Shown here: piece by piece, positions 42,367-53,714 of the stretch
How the letters are laid out: each line of letters opens with the position of its first letter
Numbering within the stretch: the stretch's first letter is position 1
DNA from: Cyanidiococcus yangmingshanensis
Taxonomy: Eukaryota; Rhodophyta; Bangiophyceae; Cyanidiales; Cyanidiaceae
DNA: 64,000 nucleotides
Reading direction: 5' to 3'
Assembly: GCA_013995675.1 (NCBI GenBank)
Contig: VWRR01000005.1
Coordinates: 630,501-694,500 of the forward strand
Translations under genes and position numbers: made by a program
Notes under the pieces: generated by a model
The model's input: only the letters and a program-made list of their open reading frames with translations
What the model was told of the DNA's origin: nothing
Databases searched by the model: none

Positions 42367-42927
42367 ATGTCTAGTTCCACAAGGAGTAAACAGTCGAAGG
42401 CTGGTTCGGCAAGCAAAGCGGCTATTGGCTTGCACACAGGCTCGAAACCGGAACATAAAGCGAGCACTGCCTCTGGCGGCGACTATCGTGACGTTGTCGT
42501 TAAGACGGACGAGAACCAGGAGACGACGTTGCGATCGCTTGCTGCAGACGGGCCGATTGTTGTTTTCTTGGTGCCCAAAGCGAATACGCCAGGCTGCAAC
42601 CGTCAGTACGAGTCCTATACGCGTCACTATGATCGTTTCGTTGCCCTTGGCGTGCGCTGCTATGTGCTCAGTAAAGATAAGCCGGAGGCGTTGGCTCGTT
42701 GGCGGGCCAAGTACCAAAGTCGGGTGCCAGGCTTGTCGGATCCGGCACAGACGTTGATTGCGAAGCTTAAAGCTCGCAAAGCACCGGCGAATACAATTCG
42801 ATCACACTTTATTTTCGCGGAAAAGACTGCCGAGAAACTTGCAGAAGCGATTCCTGTCTCTCCCGACAAGTCCTGTGAGATGGCGTTAAAGTCACTAGAA
42901 GAGCTCGGTATCGCGAAGAAAGCGTGA
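42367..42927 (+). CDS. Peroxiredoxin, BCP/PrxQ group, Dot5-like
   Basis: Peroxiredoxins reduce hydroperoxides through a peroxidatic Cys. The 186-residue protein (ATG at 42367; the GTG-initiated extension is ignored) has a basic, Ser/Lys-rich N-terminus of about 38 residues. The thioredoxin-fold core has PIVVFLVPKANTPGCNRQYE, with peroxidatic Cys77 in the TPGC motif. The later segment NTIRSHFIFAEKTAEKL closely follows the S-I-R-S-H-F-I-F stretch of yeast Dot5, a nuclear thiol peroxidase. The resolving Cys that BCP enzymes carry five residues after the first is Glu here, so a different recycling route is likely. A nuclear location is inferred from the Dot5 likeness and the basic leader. Confidence 0.85.
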   Translation: MSSSTRSKQSKAGSASKAAIGLHTGSKPEHKASTASGGDYRDVVVKTDENQETTLRSLAADGPIVVFLVPKANTPGCNRQYESYTRHYDRFVALGVRCYVLSKDKPEALARWRAKYQSRVPGLSDPAQTLIAKLKARKAPANTIRSHFIFAEKTAEKLAEAIPVSPDKSCEMALKSLEELGIAKKA

Positions 42928-44125
42928 AAGAGAAGCGTCGTCGCGAATAGCCGACTCATGACGCAGGTTTCATCAGCAGCGGTCTGTAGTGCCTTCAGAC
43001 AGACTCCTCTCCTGCGACCGCTTTGGTGCTCACAACGGAAGAATATCCGGGGCATTTGTGAGAGGCTCACCACAGCACCTTGGTTGCCGATGCAGCTAGC
43101 TCCGGAGAGATTCGGTTTCCATCCCGCTTACGTCTCCTTCACGAGCACAGTCATCGCGAACGGTATGGAGCTCGAAGGACTCATGCAACCTTTCTCCGAC
43201 CAGAGTGAACGATCCACACGAAAATGGGCGGCCGCTGCAGTGCTCAGCGTCGATAGCGTTCGATTGGATAATCCCTAGTGCGGAGCATACGTTTCGAGTT
43301 TTTTGGATAGCAACCTCTGGACTCGTCTTGGATTAAATTGGTTTCTATTGCGGATTCTTATCGAGATATCTTTGGCTGTAGCGCGACCTCGCGAGGACAT
43401 TCGAGCTCGCTTACTCGGTCGACTTCGAAGATTCCAGCCTCAGCAATATCTTCCAAAGCCGACGCGAATACCCTCTCGTCTCAAAGCTGGCCGTGAAAGG
43501 CGTTTGAAAGGCGCTTGAAAGGCGCATCCTTACTTTGCAAGACCGCCGTTTCTCGTCTCTCCGAGCCATTCAAACGTTCAAACAACCTACATGTACTGTT
43601 CAAGACTCGATAACCAGTCACGAGCATGCCGGCCTCGAGACAACCCATCCGTACACGAAACCAACCGAGGGTTCGGTGACCAAGACTAGAGATCGTTCGT
43701 TACTATTGCCTGTCCATTGAACTCATCTAGACCGTGATGCAGCGTAGTAGGTCCGTGCCACAACAGACCTGAACCGATCAAGTTCGGCCGTATCCAGCCT
43801 GGCAGAGAAGCTTTCACCCATCGACGAGTAAACAAACAAAGTTCGACTACCCTCTCGACTCTTACCTTTGTCACTTCATCCTCGGACGCTATTCAGGACG
43901 CCCATGCGTCTCATGGCTTCCTAGTGGTGATTCTTGTCGCCGTGGGCAGTCAAGGACGCCCACGACCCGGACAGGACGTGGATCCTCGTGGGTTCAAATG
44001 GCGTCGGCGCAACTGGCTTCGGCGGGCTCGCGCTGCTGCGCAGCCAAAAACGGAAACCCTGTCGACTCGTGAGAAAAGACCCTCCTCCTTTGACAGGGGC
44101 CCTCGTCAGCATCAAACTCGAAGCC
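42928..44125. other. Intergenic upstream of Sec24
   Basis: No clear gene. A short tandem repeat of a GGCGCTTGAAA-like unit lies at about 43498-43525. From 43934 the Sec24 frame is open without an ATG and reads protein-like (VKDAHDPDRTWILVGSNG), so an upstream exon or longer start cannot be excluded. Confidence 0.4.
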
Positions 44126-47100
44126 ATGCAGCCGGGAAACCTATATGCTGGTCGGAGATACGAAACGAGTCAACCTCCTGAACAGACTGGTGGCTCGACA
44201 AGCCGTGCTGGTGCAGCAGCAGCAGCAGCAGCAGCAGCAGGACGTGGACTCGGTGATCGAGGCTCTGTCGCCTTCGCGTCGGGAGCCTCAGCATCGAACG
44301 CACCTGGACAGGCACCTGGTCCCCAGTGGGCACCATCAGCGGACGACTTTGAGCAGTCTGGGCGCTTACCACAGGGAGCGAGCAGCGGTGGCGTGACCGG
44401 GACCTTTCAGCGAGTACAACCCTCGAACCGGCCGCTGGAGCGAACCGATCAAGGCACACGACTGATCGACCAGTCGCCGTATGGGAACCTCGAGGGCCAG
44501 CAGTCGAATGGACCTGAACGTTCGGGATCGGAGGCAACCTCGTCTTTGGAGCAGTCAACAGTTCGAGCGAGTCTAGGATCGACAGCGCAGGGGCGTCCCC
44601 AGCCGTTGCCACGACCCGTTCAGGCTATTAGTGGTACTGGTGGCACTGGGCATAGCTCGGCGCCAACAGTCCACCACTCGGGTAACGCTCTCGTGCAAGG
44701 TGCGAATGATGTCTCGGCGGTCTCCATGAGGCATGCGAGCACGTCGTCAAGGGAGACATCACAGAATACGTACCTTCCTGCGCCTCCAGGACACCACGCT
44801 TTGCAGCAACGAACTGGCGCCTCTCATCCCAGCCAAGGAGCTGGAGCCTTGGATGGCGCTGCTCCCGTGCGGGAGAGTCATACAGTGCCGCCAGTAGCGG
44901 TACCTGGGCCACTGCCTCGTCCGATGCAGATGAATTCAAGCACTTTCTCGAGGGAATCAGTCACTAGAATGAACCCTCCAGGGCGTGCTCTGCTGACGGA
45001 AGCAGATGGTAATGCCGCTTCGGTAGGTCGGGTTGCCGACGGAGCTGGCAGACAAGCCGCACCGCTCGCGGATATGCAACCGTATGCAGGGGAGGCTAGC
45101 TCAGCTGGTCGGTACAGTCGCGGAGGCGCGACGATGGCCTCGATATCAAGTCAAGTGACTGGAAGCGCTGCCTCCTCGAACGCTGCAGCACACTCGTCAC
45201 AACCGCAGCATCCGACTGCAAGCTTTGCATCCGGCCCATATGAAGGCCCAAGCACTAGGGGCATTGTTGCAGACCGCACCAACAATGCGCCTGAAGCAGC
45301 TCAGTGGTATCGACAACCTGGCAGCATGAGTTCAGCAACGACTGCTACAGGGATACCAAACCAAGCTCGTTCGGGTTATCGACCAGGTCAACCGGGGATA
45401 TCGACGACGCTGCCGACAGGTGGCACGCAAGCAGTGAACGCGGTGTCATCCCAAGCGATGGCGCTGACCTCCACCACAGGGACGAGCAGTGGCTACCCAG
45501 GCTGGGAGACATCAAGAGGAGACCCAGCGTCACAGGCGGCTATGCAGAGAGCACCCCCGATGGCAGGGCCTAGCGCAACATCGCCTTTGCAGAGCATTCG
45601 AAGCCAAACAGGTTCCTATTCGAGCACAGCATCGATCTCAACAGGCGACTATCAGCATCGTGGTGCAGCCAATGAAGCGCCAGCTCCGCGCATCTCAGGA
45701 CGGAGGATACAGACCTACGTATCCACAAGCGACCATGTCGAATGCAGCGACACCGATGCACGCAGCAGGTTACCCAATGGCCACCGCTACTGGACCAATG
45801 CCACCATCCGTCAACAATTTTGTTCAGGGCGCTGGAGGTGCGGGACCGTATCGCACGACCATGGCGAGTGCAGCGCCAGCGACCATGACCTATCACGCTC
45901 AAGCGTACGGAAGCGGCACTGGTGGCACTAGTGGCACGTACCCTGTTGCTGCCGCCGCCGCTGCTGCTCCTGCTGCTGCTGGCATTGCTGGCGCTCCAGG
46001 AGGGTCTCAACCATCGATTCCAGCGGCCTATTACGGGGCGAATGCTGGTATGGTCTCGTCGCCTTCGCCAATGTTGCAATCCTCAGCGACGACCATTGAT
46101 TATTCGTCGCTTCCGCGTCCAGCACTGGACCCCGACTCCATAATGTATCGAGTTTGGTTTGGCGATCCACTACAGCGCGAGCTATTGTGGCCACAACAAG
46201 CGGCCACTGGTGAGCTCTCCTTCGTCTACAGGCGCTTACGGACAGGGCGTTGCATCAACAGGAATGCCTTTTGAGCCCCAGATCAATTTCTGCACCTTTG
46301 ATCCTACATGGTGTTGTCCCATTGAGCTGTTTCGCCCCTGTCATCCGTCGCGCATGCGTCTGAGCACAAACTACTTTCCCAATAGCGCAGCGACTCGGAA
46401 CAAGACCGGGTTGTCTCTGGCAGCGATTGTACGACCGCTGGCTCCACCACTGAGTGATGATCCGAACGACCAGGTTCCGGTCGTGAACTTTGGATCCGCT
46501 GGCATTGTTCGTTGCCGTCGTTGCCGAACTTATATCAACTTTCGGCGTTACGTTTACGGACGGTGGCCGACGCTGGCGCTGTAACGTCTGCCAGCTGCTG
46601 AACGATGTACCGCCAGAGTACTATTCACCGCTTGACTCGAACGGAAAACGGCATGATATTGCGGAACGAATTGAGTTGTGCTCGGCATCAGTAGAGTTCG
46701 TTGCGCCCAGTGAATATATGATTCGCCCTCCGCAACCTCCGGTCTACGTCTTTGTGCTGGATGTATCCTACGGAAGCATCGTGTCCGGAGCGTTTTTCAC
46801 GTTTCTGGAGACGATTCGAAACTGCTTGGATGCGCTCCCAAGGGATGGCCGAACCCGCGTCGGAGTACTCACCTTCGACACCCAACTGACCTATTGTGCG
46901 TTGCCTCCCGGTGAGCGGGCCGAGCCGCGTTTCCTGGTCGCACCGGATGTCGACGATGTATTTCTTCCAGCACCAGAGTATGTTTTGGCCTCATTGGATG
47001 AGTCCCTGCCTGCACTTTCGAAACTGTTGGATAAGCTGGAGATGATCTACGATCCGGCCGTCATCCAGGCATCCACTGGTACGGCAGGCAATGCGCTAGC

Positions 47101-48601
47101 GAGTGGATCTGCCTTTGGCAGCGCTGTGATGGGTGCATTCTACGTGATGCAGCACTGGGGTGGCAAAATGATTGTCCTGAGTGCATCTCGTCCGACCATG
47201 GGTGTTGCCAAGCTCAAGGATCGTGACGACCCCTATGCGCTCTTTACGGATCGTGAGGCACGCCTCCTGACTCCCGAGGAGGGCCAGTACAAACGGATCG
47301 CCGTGGATCTTGTTCGAGCGCAAGTGAGTGTGGATTTGTTTCTGACGCCACCCAGTGGCTGTTACATCGATGTCGCGAGCCTGAGTTGTCTATCCAAGTA
47401 CACTGGCGGTGAGTTGCTCTATATCAGTGGTTTCGAAGCAACCCGGGATGGCGCTCGCCTGGCGCGGGCCTTGCGTCGAGACCTCTGTCGCGAGACCGGT
47501 TTTGAAGCAGTGTTTCGACTTCGGGCGAGCAATGGAGCACGCTGTGCTCGTTTTCACGGTCGGTTCTTCACCCGCAGCTCGGATCTGTTGGCCCAACCAA
47601 ATGCAGACTCGGACAAGACCTACGTTGTGGAGCTGAGTTTTGAGGAGGCGCAACTCACGAATCGTTATCTTTGTGCACAGAGTGCGCTACTCTATACCAC
47701 GAGCCACGGTGAGCGACGCATTCGCGTGCATACGGTTGTCGCCCCGGTAACGTCGCTCCCCAATGAGCTGTATCGTAGTGCAGATGTGAACGTCATTGTG
47801 AACTTGTTGGCCCGTGCGCTCTTCGAGCACTGTACGACCCGAAAACCAGAGGCTGTACGGCGCGCGGTCGTAGACCAGGTGGTGGAGGTTTTGGCCAAGT
47901 ATCGTCAGTTGCTTTCGAGTCCTAGTCATGTATCTAGTTCTCAGCTTGTGCTACCAGATGCACTTCGTTGTTTGCCACTGTACGGGCTTGGCATTGTGCG
48001 CAGTGCCCTGCTGAGTCGAGACGCAGCCGCGGCGATTGCGCTTCGCATCGACTGCAAAGCGGCCTTGTTGCAAGCAGTGGATAACGGGAGTGTCGGCACG
48101 CTGATGGCGTTTGCCTACCCGAACTGTATCCGTCTTGAGGATGGAAGCGGACTCCGCGCCTCTGCCTCTGCGCTCTCGGGTATGGTGCTCATCGATGCTG
48201 GCTTTGAGGTGTTTGTTTGGGTCGCTTTGGATGTGCCGCCACCGCTGCTGGTTGCCTTGGTCGGTCCCGAGATCACGAGTTTGTTGTTGGCGCAGCCGCC
48301 ACCAGCGCATCTGCCCAGTCCAAAAGCTCTCGGAGAGGAGCTACTTCGTTTGCCCTACCATCAGCCGAACGACCGCGGTCACGAAATGCGTCGTCGTTTG
48401 CATGCTGTCATGGAAGCGCGAACCGATGCGATGCCGGTGGTGTCGCTTGTTCGACAGGGAACCCCGGCCGAGGCTCGCGTCCTTACGCTCATGACAGAGG
48501 ACCGCACCTCTTCCGAGATGGGTTACATAGAGTTCCTGGCAGCGATTCAGCGACAGCTGCAGCAGCGGCTGGCAGGGTCGAGCTCCTCGACCAGTTCCTG
48601 A
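44126..48601 (+). CDS. SEC24: COPII coat cargo adaptor Sec24, frame changes three times
   Basis: Sec24 pairs with Sec23 in the inner COPII coat and selects cargo at ER exit sites. From ATG 44126 a long low-complexity Ser/Gly/Pro/Gln N-terminus with a poly-Ala run gives way to FEPQINFCTFDPTWCCPIEL and YFPNSAATRNKTGLSLAAIV. The zinc finger (CRRCRTYIN ... GGRRWRCNVC) follows, then the trunk (PPVYVFVLDVSYGSIVSG), the beta-barrel, the helical region and the gelsolin-like end (GMVLIDAGFEVFVWVALDV). Reading requires +1 steps near 45695, near 46150-46230 and at the TTT of 46540-46542. The last cuts the zinc finger exactly between INF and GVTF, where homologues have no gap. After three steps the frame is back to the first. 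Assembly insertions are the simplest explanation. Family identification is certain. Confidence 0.93.
44213..44240 (+). repeat. GCA trinucleotide repeat (poly-Ala/poly-Gln)
   Basis: About nine GCA units inside the Sec24 N-terminus. They read as Ala in the frame chosen and as Gln in the next frame, where the flanks are also open. Slippage here would change length without changing frame. Confidence 0.8.
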
Positions 48602-49929
48602 TTCGGTGTGCGTTCTCGTACGGATTTCGGCCAAATCGATCATTTCTGGTTCAGCCTGGCGAGTGTGAGACAGCCATAGATCGAGCTCGTTTCGAACAGG
48701 CCACGTCAAGCGCTGAACGAAGGCATCGCCTCGCCATAACTGGTCGCTGCCGCAACAAACCTTGGGGCTTTTCAGGCGACAAGTTGTTGTGACGACTCGA
48801 TCGTGCCCGTTTCTTGCATCGTGCGCTAAATGGTTCTTTTGATACCTCTATTCAGAAGGGTTCAACCGGCCATTCCCATGGAGCGTCAGTGCTGGGGCCA
48901 GAAGCGCTTGTGCGGACGACGATGCGTGAGCCGCCTGTGAGACGAATCCGCCATCGACTCGACCTTTGTTGGTTACAACAGGCAAGTTCCGTTGATGAGC
49001 GCCTGAGAATCGCTCTTTGAATGGTTGGCCCGCCGCTCAGCGTCGGATCCGAGGTAGAGCGTTGCGAATCGTGGCCTTATTGGTCTTCATGGCCGGTTAC
49101 GAATGCGTTGACGCTTTGGGGTCATGGAGTGTCGCGTCGAGTTCGTGCTCGAGTTTAGGGCTTGTTATGTGGGATTTCGCGTTCCTTGCTCGGCTTGATT
49201 CCGTAAATCGACTGAAAACGAGGCTTTTTCAGTTCAATAGGAACGTTGTTCTGAAGCTGGGTCTGCATTCGAGATCAGCACGTCGCAGCAATGCTTTGAC
49301 GGTGCACGCTCTGTTCGAGCGACTCGCGAGTCATGCGGCTTCAAGAAAAAACTCATTTCATGAGGTTTCCGCCGTCAGGCTGACGCGTGCTTTCTAACCG
49401 CCACTGCCCTTTGAAACGCCGCAGTGGGCTGAGGCTTGCCTCAAGAACAAATAAATCGAGTACAATGGACCGACGGAATAACAACCAAGGTCTTCTATGA
49501 ACTGTTTCGCATACATGGCTTTGTCGTTTGTTCTCTGCCGCAACTTTGCGCGGTTGGGGCACGTCAAGACACTGATCCACGACGAGTACCTTTTCCTGTC
49601 GGCGCAGATGAATACATACGTTGGTGCTCGTTTCCAAAGTGCTCTATTCGCTTCAACGCACGAAAATGTGCGATGCTTCAGGTCTCGTGCTCAAAGCTCG
49701 TCTAGGGTGCCGCGAAGCATACCGCTCGCATGCTCTAGAACGAATGCTGGATTCGGAAACAGCCCCCGACTGGGTAACATGCCCGATACTAAGAACAGAA
49801 ATGCGCATCTAGGGCAGTCGACAGCATTCCTCGTTTCCCGGACTCGCCACTGAACTCGGCGCCATCGCAAGCAACAAGTCGTGCCGATACTGATAGGCCA
49901 CAAAGTCCGCATATCTAGTTCGGATGCGC
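48602..49929. other. Convergent intergenic region Sec24 / histone-fold gene
   Basis: Short overlapping frames only, the longest (49017-49397) without domain features. No RNA gene or strong repeat is seen. Confidence 0.5.
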
Positions 49930-50379
49930 TTATCCGGCCATTTTGGTGGCTTCTGGTGTATCAGAATCCTCGATTTTTTCTGATCCACCAAACTGAATCG
50001 ATGCTTTTCCAGCTAAGCTTCCCTGAAGGCTCCCAAAGCGCTTTCGAGGCGGTATGACGTCGACCAAAAAGTGCAGTGCCTCGATCTCCTGAACGGTCTT
50101 GCTAAAGTCGTCATAGTTGAGCCGCTTTACTCGCCCACGGCTTCTCGTTGATGCCTCCCGATAAGTCTCCTCGAGAAAGTATTCGAGGAAGAGTTCTGTT
50201 GCCCGCGCGATTGCAGTGACGGCGTCCTCGCGCACAGTCGAGACTTCGCTGTCGTACTTGATTATCTTTCGAACGCGGGACAGTGGCAGCACCACTGATT
50301 CGGACGATTCAGCCTCTACCGTCCTTTTCTCTTCGTTGTCTTCACTGACCGGAGTAAGGTGCCGTTCTTGGTCTTCCAT
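49930..50379 (-). CDS. Histone-fold protein, CHRAC-15/Dpb3 (NF-YC-like) type
   Basis: Proteins of this type dimerise through a histone fold and act in chromatin remodelling (CHRAC) or as accessory subunits of DNA polymerase epsilon. The 149-residue protein has an acidic start (1-28). A single histone fold follows (about 30-112): LPLSRVRKIIKYDSEVSTV (alpha-1), REDAVTAIARATELFLEYF (alpha-2), RVKRLNYDDFSKTVQ (alpha-3 entry) and LHFLVDVIPPRK. This parallels human CHRAC1 closely, including the final I-L-P-K-like end. It needs a partner of the CHRAC17/Dpb4 kind, which is not in this window. NF-YC or DRAP1 is less likely, as their extra motifs are absent. ATG start. Confidence 0.82.
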   Translation of the reverse strand: MEDQERHLTPVSEDNEEKRTVEAESSESVVLPLSRVRKIIKYDSEVSTVREDAVTAIARATELFLEYFLEETYREASTRSRGRVKRLNYDDFSKTVQEIEALHFLVDVIPPRKRFGSLQGSLAGKASIQFGGSEKIEDSDTPEATKMAG

Positions 50380-51773
50380 GCTGGGTGGCGCACGCTCAAG
50401 TCAGCGTTCTCTTCGTGAGCTGCACTGGCGGGTGACGAGGCGTCGCGCCAAGACCTCGTTCGGAGCCCCCGACGTGCTTTGTGGGAATTCAGGCCGTTCG
50501 CCATTCCCCGACTATGCTGGGCATGTTCCCACTCAGACAAGAACTTTAGTGAGAGAGAATGAGAACCCATTTGTTCTATTTTATGTATAGGGAGCGTCGA
50601 AAGGGGCTTTATGCCTCGATCTCGAGTGTGGCGACCGGCTTGAACATGCGGTTTGAGAAATCGGGAAGCGAGTCGCGAGTCCCGTCTAGACTGCGTTTCC
50701 TCTGTCCAGTTGTGTGTGCAGATTCTTGGCGAGAATCGAATGGAGTAAACCGCTCCTAATGGGGTAGGGAAGTTTTCGGCGCTAGATGCGGAGATAGGCG
50801 CATGGTCCACGATGCCGTGTATTGGCTGCTCTTGGGGAGTCTGTGAAGCGATACACAGAGTTCAACGTCACTTTTGTGCAGATCCCTGTCTCCCGGTGCA
50901 CGATGCGACCAGTGTCTGGACTCGGGGGAATGATTATCGGGAGACAAAAAGATACGGACTTGCAACCTGCTCCAGCCATGTTGTACCTCTCAACGTCTCC
51001 AGATTCCGGTGGCGAGCCATGAACAAGATTGTTCTAAACGTCGTCGCTATCATGCTGCGTTCAGACTAGATCGGGAATCAGGGCGGTATTCGTTTGTGCT
51101 CGAGGACGCTCGTCCGTTCAGACGACGGCACCGTCGAATTCGGCGTTGATCGAGACCTTACAGGGAAATATATACACCTGACGGTTCATCGGTCTAGTCC
51201 ACTGTGTGCCGTCATATCAGGAGTGTCCATCAGGTTGACCTGCGATACCACCGAAGAGCTCGCTCAGTTGTTGGCGCCAGCCCGCTTCGGGAGCGACGCC
51301 AACTCACTCTGAGACCGTCACCGATGCACCACAACCTGCTCCCAACTCCTGTTTCAGATGTCGCACGTGCATAAGGTTTTCGGCGGAGGACTCGATGAAA
51401 GTCAATTATAGTTCTTCAGTGGACGTTTTCGACACTTGCGCGCGCTGTCTTCGACCGTCGCCCAAGGCAAACACTTGTGCTGCGTCCGCTCCAGTGCTGA
51501 GACCGCTTGTTAGCGTTGATGTTCTCATCCATAGAGAAACTTGACGAGGATATTCTGCCTCTAAGGTATGTCCCCAGCCTAAAATCCGGTATTCCTCTCT
51601 ACAAAACACGAAAGTCAACCTATTTCGTCGTGGCTGCTGCGCAAAAGTTTCCGGTTGCGCCAGCGAGGACGGACGCTGCGCGCGCCAGCGACGTTTCCTC
51701 ATTGAAAGTTCGGCGTTGAGCAAGCGACTTGACGCGTTGTTTGTGCGGTCCCAAGCGCTGTTCCAAAGAGATC
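50380..51773. other. Divergent intergenic region histone-fold gene / TM9SF
   Basis: Promoter-bearing region of two divergent genes. Frames of up to 164 codons occur on the minus strand (50810-50316) but are not protein-like and overlap the histone-fold gene. No RNA gene. Confidence 0.5.
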
Positions 51774-53714
51774 ATGTCTGAAAGAGTCTGGAGACGACTC
51801 CTTTGCTACACCATGTATTTGGTGCTGGCTTTTTGCCAGTTTGGGCCGGCGGTGGGCTTTTACATACCGGGTGTAGCGCCTGTGGACTATTCCGAGGGTG
51901 CAGAGCTTTCCATCAAAACAACAAAGCTAGTGTCAAGAAAGTCAGTCTTGCCGTACAACTACTACTCGTTACCGTTCTGTCGCCCGAGGAAGATACGCAA
52001 GTATCCGGAGAATCTTGGAGAGCTCTTGTCGGGGGCGCGGGTCTACTCCACGCCGTTCCAGGCCAAGATGCTGGAGGAGAAAAAGTGCGCGGTGCTCTGC
52101 AAGCGACGTTTGCGGGACCGAGATGCACACATTTTAGCTCAACGCATCCGCCAGGAATACCGCGCCCTTCTCCAGCTCGATAATCTTCCGGTGGGCGAGC
52201 CGTTGTACGCAGATGGTCAGAAGATCGGAATCGACCGTGGTTATCCGCTTGGAACGGCCGACGCCGCTGGGACCTACCTGAACAACCACCTCTCGTTCAC
52301 GATCTATTACCATCGGCCAACGGGACGTCTCTGGGCGCCAAGCCGTGGCTATCGTATTGTTGGTTTTGAGGTAACAGCGCTCTCGGTGGCCCATCAAGAG
52401 GCCGCTGATTCGGATGACAAGAACCCGAGCACGATCCGCCTGACGACATGCTCCCCTACCAACGGTCTGGGCTCGAATGCTGAGCGACAGCTCGTGCAAG
52501 GAAACACGGATGTGATTTACACGTATGATCTGCAGTTTGTGGAGAGTTCTATTGCTTGGGGCTCACGTTGGGACATCTATCTGCAACAGCCGCTGACTGC
52601 CTCCTCGATCCACTGGTTCAGTATAATCAACTCGTCTTTGATTGTTCTTTTTCTTGCAGGTACGGTGTTTATGATCCTTCTGCGCACATTACGACAGGAT
52701 ATATTGCGCTACAACAGCGTCCCTGATGGCGAAGAGGAGGATGAAGAGGAGTATGGCTGGAAACTAATTCATGGTGATGTTTTCCGAGCACCGACGCATC
52801 TGAATCTCTTTGCAGTCCTGGTAGGTAGCGGCGTACAGCTTCTAGGGATGCTTTTCGTTGTTTTGGTGATCGCGATGGCTGGCTTTTTGTCACCGGCGAA
52901 CCGAGGTGGACTGCTTACCGCCATGGTCATGCTCTGGCTCATCATGGCGCTGCCTGGGGGCTACTCCTCTGCGCTGATCTACAAGATGTACAGGGGGACA
53001 CAACCCAAGCGAGTGACCCTCACCACTGCGGTGCTGTTTCCTGGTCTCTGTTTCGCGACGTTTTTCGGGCTGAATCTGATATTATGGATGTTGCAGTCGT
53101 CAGCGGCATTGCCCTTTCTCACGCTGCTCTATATGTTCGTGCTTTGGTTTGGAATCTCAATCCCGATGGCGTTTTTGGGTTCGTACCTTGGTTACAAGCG
53201 ACCATTCATTGAGTTTCCCTGCCGTACAAATGTGATCCCTCGACAGATACCACCAGTCCCGCTGTACGCCCGAACCTGGGTTGGCATGCTCATTGGCGGT
53301 CTGCTGCCATTTGGTAGCCTGTTTTTGTCGCTGTTTTTCATCCTGAATTCCGTCCTGTTCCAACGCTATTACTATTTCTTTGGCTTTCTCGCGACATCAT
53401 TCATCATTTTGCTCCTTACAACAGCACTGAACAGCACCATCTTTGTTTACATCCGGTTGGCATCGGAGGACTGGCGCTGGCCCTGGTATGCTTTTTCAGT
53501 TTCCGCGAGCACCGGCGGCTACGTTTTTCTCTACTCTGTTCTGTATTTGTGGAAGAAGTACGAAATTGATGGCGAAACCGCCTTGTCTTGTATTCTATTC
53601 ATCGTCTACGCCGCGATCGCCTCCGGCCTGATTGGCGCCTCGCTTGGTGCTGTCGGGTTCTTGGCTGCGTCCTGGTTTGTGCGACGAATCTACAGCTCAG
53701 TGAAGTTGGATTAG
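51774..53714 (+). CDS. Nonaspanin, transmembrane 9 superfamily (TM9SF) protein
   Basis: TM9SF proteins sit in the Golgi/endosomal membranes and influence sorting of membrane proteins and copper/ion balance. The 646-residue protein (ATG at 51774; an upstream in-frame TTG is ignored) starts with a signal peptide (LLCYTMYLVLAFCQFGPAVG) cleaved before FYIPGVAP. The lumenal domain of about 270 residues has LPYNYYSLPFCRP and the long conserved YRIVGFEV block. Nine membrane helices begin near SIINSSLIVLFLAGTVFMIL, with VHGDVFRAP-like HGDVFRAPTHLNLF. It ends VKLD, fitting the K-x-D/E COPI-binding tail known for plant TM9 proteins. Full length, no break. Confidence 0.95.
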   Translation: MSERVWRRLLCYTMYLVLAFCQFGPAVGFYIPGVAPVDYSEGAELSIKTTKLVSRKSVLPYNYYSLPFCRPRKIRKYPENLGELLSGARVYSTPFQAKMLEEKKCAVLCKRRLRDRDAHILAQRIRQEYRALLQLDNLPVGEPLYADGQKIGIDRGYPLGTADAAGTYLNNHLSFTIYYHRPTGRLWAPSRGYRIVGFEVTALSVAHQEAADSDDKNPSTIRLTTCSPTNGLGSNAERQLVQGNTDVIYTYDLQFVESSIAWGSRWDIYLQQPLTASSIHWFSIINSSLIVLFLAGTVFMILLRTLRQDILRYNSVPDGEEEDEEEYGWKLIHGDVFRAPTHLNLFAVLVGSGVQLLGMLFVVLVIAMAGFLSPANRGGLLTAMVMLWLIMALPGGYSSALIYKMYRGTQPKRVTLTTAVLFPGLCFATFFGLNLILWMLQSSAALPFLTLLYMFVLWFGISIPMAFLGSYLGYKRPFIEFPCRTNVIPRQIPPVPLYARTWVGMLIGGLLPFGSLFLSLFFILNSVLFQRYYYFFGFLATSFIILLLTTALNSTIFVYIRLASEDWRWPWYAFSVSASTGGYVFLYSVLYLWKKYEIDGETALSCILFIVYAAIASGLIGASLGAVGFLAASWFVRRIYSSVKLD

